Shown piece by piece: positions 5,721 through 9,365 of a DNA stretch of 9,365 nt (positions are counted from its first letter, which is position 1; each line of letters starts with the position of its first letter). The notes beneath the pieces were generated by a model that ran no database searches, was not told where the DNA came from, and saw nothing but the letters and a program-made list of their open reading frames with translations. The stretch is taken from contig SBFU01000360.1 in NCBI GenBank assembly GCA_006227785.1, positions 1 to 9,365 on the forward strand, in the 5' to 3' direction. The translations under genes and the position numbers were made by a program. This DNA is from Burkholderiales bacterium (GTDB lineage Bacteria > Pseudomonadota > Gammaproteobacteria > Burkholderiales > Burkholderiaceae_C).

Positions 5721-8141
5721 ATGCCCGCTGACTCGCCCCTGCTTGAACAGTGCTTCGACCGCGTCCTGCGGGCGGTGCCGTCCATGCTGGAGCGCCTGAT
5801 CGCCGACGCCGTCGAGGGTCTGCAACAGGCCGAGCAGCAGGGGCGCAACATGCAGGACAGGGAGTTGCACGCCCGGGCCTGGTGGTTGCTGACCCAGCAA
5901 CGCAACGCGCTGGTCCAACAGTTTCCGCATCGTCTGGAGCGGGCCTTCCACCAGGCCGACAACGAAGGCCAGACCTCCACGCTGGCCCGCCTGTCCGACT
6001 CGTCGCTGCTGTCGCTGGTGGACGACAGCGAGATCAACGAATCGCTGGAGTCGGCCCGGTTGATCCAGGCCCTGCTGCCGGTGGTCGAACAGTCGCTGTC
6101 CATGGTGGATGCGCGCATGAGTTCGCTCATCGGGCTGGACACGGTGCATGCCGAAAAAAATCCGCTCAGGCCTTCGGTTTTTGTCCGGACCTTGCGCGAC
6201 CTGCTGGCCGAGCGGGAGGCGGATCCCCAGGTGCGCAAGCTGTGGATGCAACGCATGGGACCGCCTCTGGGCAAGGCTTTGTGCCAGTTGTACGAGCAGG
6301 TGGCCCAGATGCTGCAAAAGGCCAATGTGCAGGAGGCGGGTTACCGGGTGCGCCTGGTGGCGGACTTCCAGCCGTCGCAGCTCGCGCCCGAGTCGACGCG
6401 CTCGTGGCTCGAAGACGGCCACGGCAGGCTCGCGGAGGAACGGGCCCGCGACACCCCGTCAGGACCGGAGCGGCAGACCGGCGACCCTCTGGCGCTGCGC
6501 ATGGGGGACCTGGCCCGGGAGCGCAGTCCTCTGCAGCACGAGGTCATGCAGGCCTTTCTGGGCGATCGCCAGGGGGCTTTCGATCAACCCCTGGACAACG
6601 CGTTTTACGAACAGGTGCGCCGGGAGCTGACCCGGGTCGATGCCTTCGCCCGGCTGCCCACGCAGGATCCGCAAGCCCTGGAACGCGAGCACCGGCAGCG
6701 ACGCGAGCTGCCGGCCGTCGACCGGCCCAAACGCGAGGTCGACATCGGTTCGCAACTGGACGAGGCCTGCTGGGGCGACTGGGCCAACCCGCACGAGCGC
6801 TCGCGCGTGCTGCTCGAACTCAAGCACCAGGCAGACAAGGTGTCCCAGGCGGTGGGACTGGATGTGGTTCGCAAGCTGGTCAGCCAGGTGGCGGGCGACC
6901 CGCTGCTGCTGGCGCCGGTGCGCGAGGCCGTGGTGGCACTGGAGCCGGCCCTGTTGCGGCTGGCCATGAGCGAGCCCAGGTACTTCAACCGCGAGGACCA
7001 CCCGGCCCGCCAGCTCATCGAGCAGGTGGCCCAGCGCAGCTTCCGCTACAACGACGAGTACGCCCCCGAGTTCGAGGCCTTCCTGGAGCCGGTCCGCACT
7101 CGGGTGCAGGCGCTCAACGCACAGGGTGGCAGCGACCCGGCCCCGTTCGCCACGGCGCTGGCCGAACTGCGCAGCAGCTGGATCACGGCCGACCTGGAGG
7201 AGCAGGAGCGCAGGATCCGGCAACTGGATGCGGTGCGACTGGCCGAGGAGCGCCAGGAGCTGGCCGACCAGATTGCCTGGGAGATCAGCAACCGGCCGGA
7301 CGTCTTCAACGCGCCTGGGGTCGTGCTCGACTTCCTGTACGGCTCATGGTCTCTGGTGATTGCCTCGGCGCAGCTGGCCAACCCGGACGGCGGGCCGGAT
7401 CCTAAAGGCTACCGCAAGGTGATCGGTCACCTGCTGTGGAGCACGCGCCGGGAAGTGACGCTGCGGCAGCCTCGCCAGCTGTTCGAGGTGGTGCCAGCCA
7501 TGCTGCAGACCTTGCGCAAAGGCCTCGAGGAGCTGGGCAAGACGGCGGAGGAGACGCAGAAGTTTTTTGACGCCTTGCTCAAGCTGCATGAGCCGGTGCT
7601 CAAGCTCAGGCGCATGCGGGCCCGTGCCGATGGCGCCAGCTCCGGCCCGGTTCCCCTCGAACAGGAGGAAGGCACCGTGCCACCGGAACTGCTGGCGCCG
7701 GCCACCGCCGAGCAGCAGAAACCCAGACCGGCCGAGCAGCCATGGATCGGTGTGCGGGAGCGGGCGTCTGCCGGTTTCGACGACACCGTGGTGCTGGAAG
7801 GCGATCTCCCGGATGAAGAGCTGGCCGATGGCCTGGCAACGGTACCGGCAGAAGACCCGGACACCGATCCGGTGCGCGTGCTGGCCGGCCTGCACACGGG
7901 TGACTGGGTCGACCTCCATTCCGAAGGCCAATGGTTGCGGGCCGAGCTGGTGTGGGCCAGCAGCAAGGGCAGCCTGTTCATGTTCACCAGCCGTGGTGGC
8001 AGGGCGCACACCATGACGCGTCGCAGCTGCGAGAAGTTGCTGGCCAAGCGCTGGCTGCGCCCGGTCGGGACGCGGGCGGTGGTCAGGGAAGCCTTGCAGA
8101 AGATGATCAGACCGCGGGCGGATGAGCCCGCGCCGGCCTGA
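5721..8141 (+). CDS. DUF1631 family protein
   Basis: This 806-residue protein matches DUF1631, a family common in beta- and gammaproteobacteria with no settled function (it has sometimes been labelled thymidine phosphorylase without good cause). It is probably cytoplasmic, with no signal peptide or membrane segment. Most of it is helical, with the N-terminal conserved patch LVDDSEINESLE (about 99-110) and NPLRPSVFVRTLRDLL (147-162). The middle is rich in charged helices. The C-terminal part (about 725-785), GDWVDLH...GQWLRAELVWAS...LFMFTSRGGRA, looks like a small beta-barrel, the part of the family sometimes compared with PilZ domains. ATG 5721 gives the usual length; it has no clear ribosome-binding site. 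ATG 5628 would add 31 residues but its G-rich tract abuts the start codon. The gene diverges from the DUF3305 operon and converges on boxA, with 21 bp between stops. No functional link to either neighbour is evident. Confidence 0.9.
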   Translation: MPADSPLLEQCFDRVLRAVPSMLERLIADAVEGLQQAEQQGRNMQDRELHARAWWLLTQQRNALVQQFPHRLERAFHQADNEGQTSTLARLSDSSLLSLVDDSEINESLESARLIQALLPVVEQSLSMVDARMSSLIGLDTVHAEKNPLRPSVFVRTLRDLLAEREADPQVRKLWMQRMGPPLGKALCQLYEQVAQMLQKANVQEAGYRVRLVADFQPSQLAPESTRSWLEDGHGRLAEERARDTPSGPERQTGDPLALRMGDLARERSPLQHEVMQAFLGDRQGAFDQPLDNAFYEQVRRELTRVDAFARLPTQDPQALEREHRQRRELPAVDRPKREVDIGSQLDEACWGDWANPHERSRVLLELKHQADKVSQAVGLDVVRKLVSQVAGDPLLLAPVREAVVALEPALLRLAMSEPRYFNREDHPARQLIEQVAQRSFRYNDEYAPEFEAFLEPVRTRVQALNAQGGSDPAPFATALAELRSSWITADLEEQERRIRQLDAVRLAEERQELADQIAWEISNRPDVFNAPGVVLDFLYGSWSLVIASAQLANPDGGPDPKGYRKVIGHLLWSTRREVTLRQPRQLFEVVPAMLQTLRKGLEELGKTAEETQKFFDALLKLHEPVLKLRRMRARADGASSGPVPLEQEEGTVPPELLAPATAEQQKPRPAEQPWIGVRERASAGFDDTVVLEGDLPDEELADGLATVPAEDPDTDPVRVLAGLHTGDWVDLHSEGQWLRAELVWASSKGSLFMFTSRGGRAHTMTRRSCEKLLAKRWLRPVGTRAVVREALQKMIRPRADEPAPA

Positions 8142-8143
8142 TC
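8105..8143. terminator. Two-tier hairpin at the DUF1631/boxA convergent junction
   Basis: CGCGGGC (8113-8119) pairs with GCCCGCG (8126-8132) around a 6-nt loop. An outer stem, GATCAG (8105-8110) with CTGATC (8138-8143), adds six pairs across a small internal loop. It covers the DUF1631 stop codon and lies just before the boxA stop. No T-run follows on either strand, so intrinsic termination is unproven; a shared bidirectional transcript end is plausible. Confidence 0.35.
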
Positions 8144-8162
8144 ACCCACCGGAAGGGACCGA

Positions 8163-9365
8163 TCAATAGGTCTCCAGGTGCAAGCGGCCCTCACGCTTGA
8201 GCGATGCACCCACGTCGTCCCAGTTCAGGCCGGCGCCCGTGGCGATGTCGCGCAGCGCCAGCACCACGCCCTCTTCCATGGCCTTGAGGCCGCAAACGTA
8301 GAAATAGGCGTTGCGGTCCTGCAGCAGCGCGGCCAGGTCGGCGGCGCGTTCCCGCATGGCGTCCTGCACATACTTCTTGGGCTGGCCGGGCGTTCGGCTG
8401 AAGGCAAAGCTGCAGTCGATGAAGTCCTTCGGCAGGTTCTGCAGCGGTCCGAAGTACGGCAGCTCTTCCTGCGTGCGGGCGCCAAAGAACAGCATCAGCT
8501 TGCCACCTTCGAACTTGCCGCTGGCACGCAGGCGGCGCCGCCATTCGGTCATGGCGCGCATGGGGGCCGAACCGGTGCCGGTGCAGATCATGACGATGCT
8601 GGACTTCGGGTGGTTGGGCATCAGGAAGCTGTTGCCGAAGGGCCCGATGACCTGGACCTTGTCGCCCACCTTGAGGTCGCACATGTAGTTGCTGGCCACA
8701 CCGCGCACCGGCTTGCCCGAATGGTCTTCGAGGACGCGCTTGATGGTCAGCGAAACGTTGTTGTGGCCGGGGCGCTCGCCGTTGCGCGGGCTGGCGATGC
8801 TGTACTGGCGGGCGTGGTGCGGCTTGCCGCTGGCGTCGGTTCCGGGCGCAATGATGCCGATGCTCTGGCCTTCGAGCACCGGGAAGGGCATGCTGCCGAA
8901 GTCGAGCACGATGTGGTGGGTGTCGTAGTCCTTGCCGACCTCGGTGACGCGCAGGTTGCCGGTGACGGTGGCGGTGACGGTCTTCTCGGCAGCCTTGGGG
9001 CCGTAGAGGTTGGTGTAGGCGTGGGCGGCGCTCCAGGGCGGGATGCTGGCGCCGTACTGTGCGGAGTTGAAAGCGCCCTGGCCAGTGGGATCGGTGGCCG
9101 GCGGCTCCTGGGCGACCGGCGCCTCGGCTGTGGCGGCGTCCGCGCCTTCACCACCAGCTTCGGCAGCCATGGCGGCGATGTCGGCACCCGAGAGTTCGGG
9201 CGGCAGCACATCCCAGCCCAGCTGCTCTTCCAGGCTGTAGGCCTTGGCTTTGACGATGCGGCGGTAGTTGTCGATGGAGCCGGTGGGACAGGGCGAGATG
9301 CAGTCGTTGCACCAGTTGCACTTGTTGACGTCGACCACGTAGTTGCGCGAGTCGTGCGTGATGGC
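8163..9365 (-). CDS. boxA: Benzoyl-CoA 2,3-epoxidase reductase subunit BoxA (5' end outside window)
   Basis: BoxA is the iron-sulfur flavoprotein that takes electrons from NADPH and feeds the diiron epoxidase BoxB, which converts benzoyl-CoA to its 2,3-epoxide in aerobic CoA-dependent benzoate degradation. The window holds the last 400 residues. They begin [16 protein letters not shown] and carry the second ferredoxin site [12 protein letters not shown]; the first site must lie just off the right edge. An Ala/Glu/Pro-rich linker (nt about 9080-9190) leads to a ferredoxin-NADP reductase module: FAD-binding [12 protein letters not shown], then [20 protein letters not shown], nucleotide-binding [26 protein letters not shown], and the C-terminal LHLETY ending in the aromatic residue typical of such reductases. 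The frame is open through the edge, so the GTG at 9338 is internal. Being last in its direction, it probably follows boxB/boxC genes to the right (inference). Confidence 0.95.
   Translation of the reverse strand, partial: AITHDSRNYVVDVNKCNWCNDCISPCPTGSIDNYRRIVKAKAYSLEEQLGWDVLPPELSGADIAAMAAEAGGEGADAATAEAPVAQEPPATDPTGQGAFNSAQYGASIPPWSAAHAYTNLYGPKAAEKTVTATVTGNLRVTEVGKDYDTHHIVLDFGSMPFPVLEGQSIGIIAPGTDASGKPHHARQYSIASPRNGERPGHNNVSLTIKRVLEDHSGKPVRGVASNYMCDLKVGDKVQVIGPFGNSFLMPNHPKSSIVMICTGTGSAPMRAMTEWRRRLRASGKFEGGKLMLFFGARTQEELPYFGPLQNLPKDFIDCSFAFSRTPGQPKKYVQDAMRERAADLAALLQDRNAYFYVCGLKAMEEGVVLALRDIATGAGLNWDDVGASLKREGRLHLETY

Noticed and set aside
5750..7405. 551-codon plus-strand open frame, with minus-strand frames at 5549-6422 and 6459-7223
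   Set aside because: All overlap the DUF1631 gene in other frames. Their translations are Gly/Ala/Arg or Ser/Arg-rich without domains.
9336..9338. GTG at 9338 as the boxA start
   Set aside because: The frame continues upstream as [10 protein letters not shown], matching BoxA between its two ferredoxin sites, so this codon is internal.

Overview
The window is high-GC, tightly packed bacterial DNA. Its gene content (a BoxA-type benzoyl-CoA epoxidase reductase, a DUF3305/DUF3306 accessory set with a TorD-like chaperone, and a DUF1631 protein) points to a betaproteobacterium of the Burkholderiales, most likely a Comamonadaceae relative. That assignment is inference from family knowledge; there is no rRNA or other phylogenetic marker here. 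Eight protein genes are supported, two of them cut by the window edges. No RNA gene, insertion sequence, CRISPR array, attachment site or replication origin was seen.

Layout, left to right. (1) 2-640, + strand: the C-terminal half of a sensor histidine kinase whose start lies off the left edge. (2) 647-5507, - strand: a compact five-gene set transcribed right to left, in the order DUF3305 protein, PuuD-like class I glutamine amidotransferase, DUF3306 protein, a 706-residue multi-cluster iron-sulfur protein, and a TorD-family chaperone. The genes are almost contiguous (50-nt gap, 4-nt overlap, 74-nt overlap, 5-nt gap), which suggests one operon. (3) 5508-5720: the only divergent intergenic region, holding two short dyads and a weak promoter candidate. 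(4) 5721-8141, + strand: a DUF1631 protein of 806 residues. (5) 8163-9365, - strand: BoxA, with its N-terminus off the right edge; other box genes probably lie further right.

How the genes may work together. DUF3305, DUF3306, polyferredoxin and TorD genes are known to me as companions of molybdenum-dependent, Tat-exported formate dehydrogenases or similar oxidoreductases. TorD-type chaperones hold the cofactor-free catalytic subunit, and the polyferredoxin could move electrons to or from the enzyme or serve its maturation. Here no catalytic subunit is in the window and the operon runs into a convergent kinase gene, so the enzyme it serves must be encoded elsewhere. Two features stand out. The large iron-sulfur protein looks like a composite of an HdrA-like N-terminus, three pairs of ferredoxin sites (one site with a Cys-to-His change) and a cysteine-free MvhD-like middle. 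A class I amidotransferase sits inside the operon, with a 4-nt overlap to the DUF3306 gene. DUF1631 and BoxA appear to be functionally separate neighbours.
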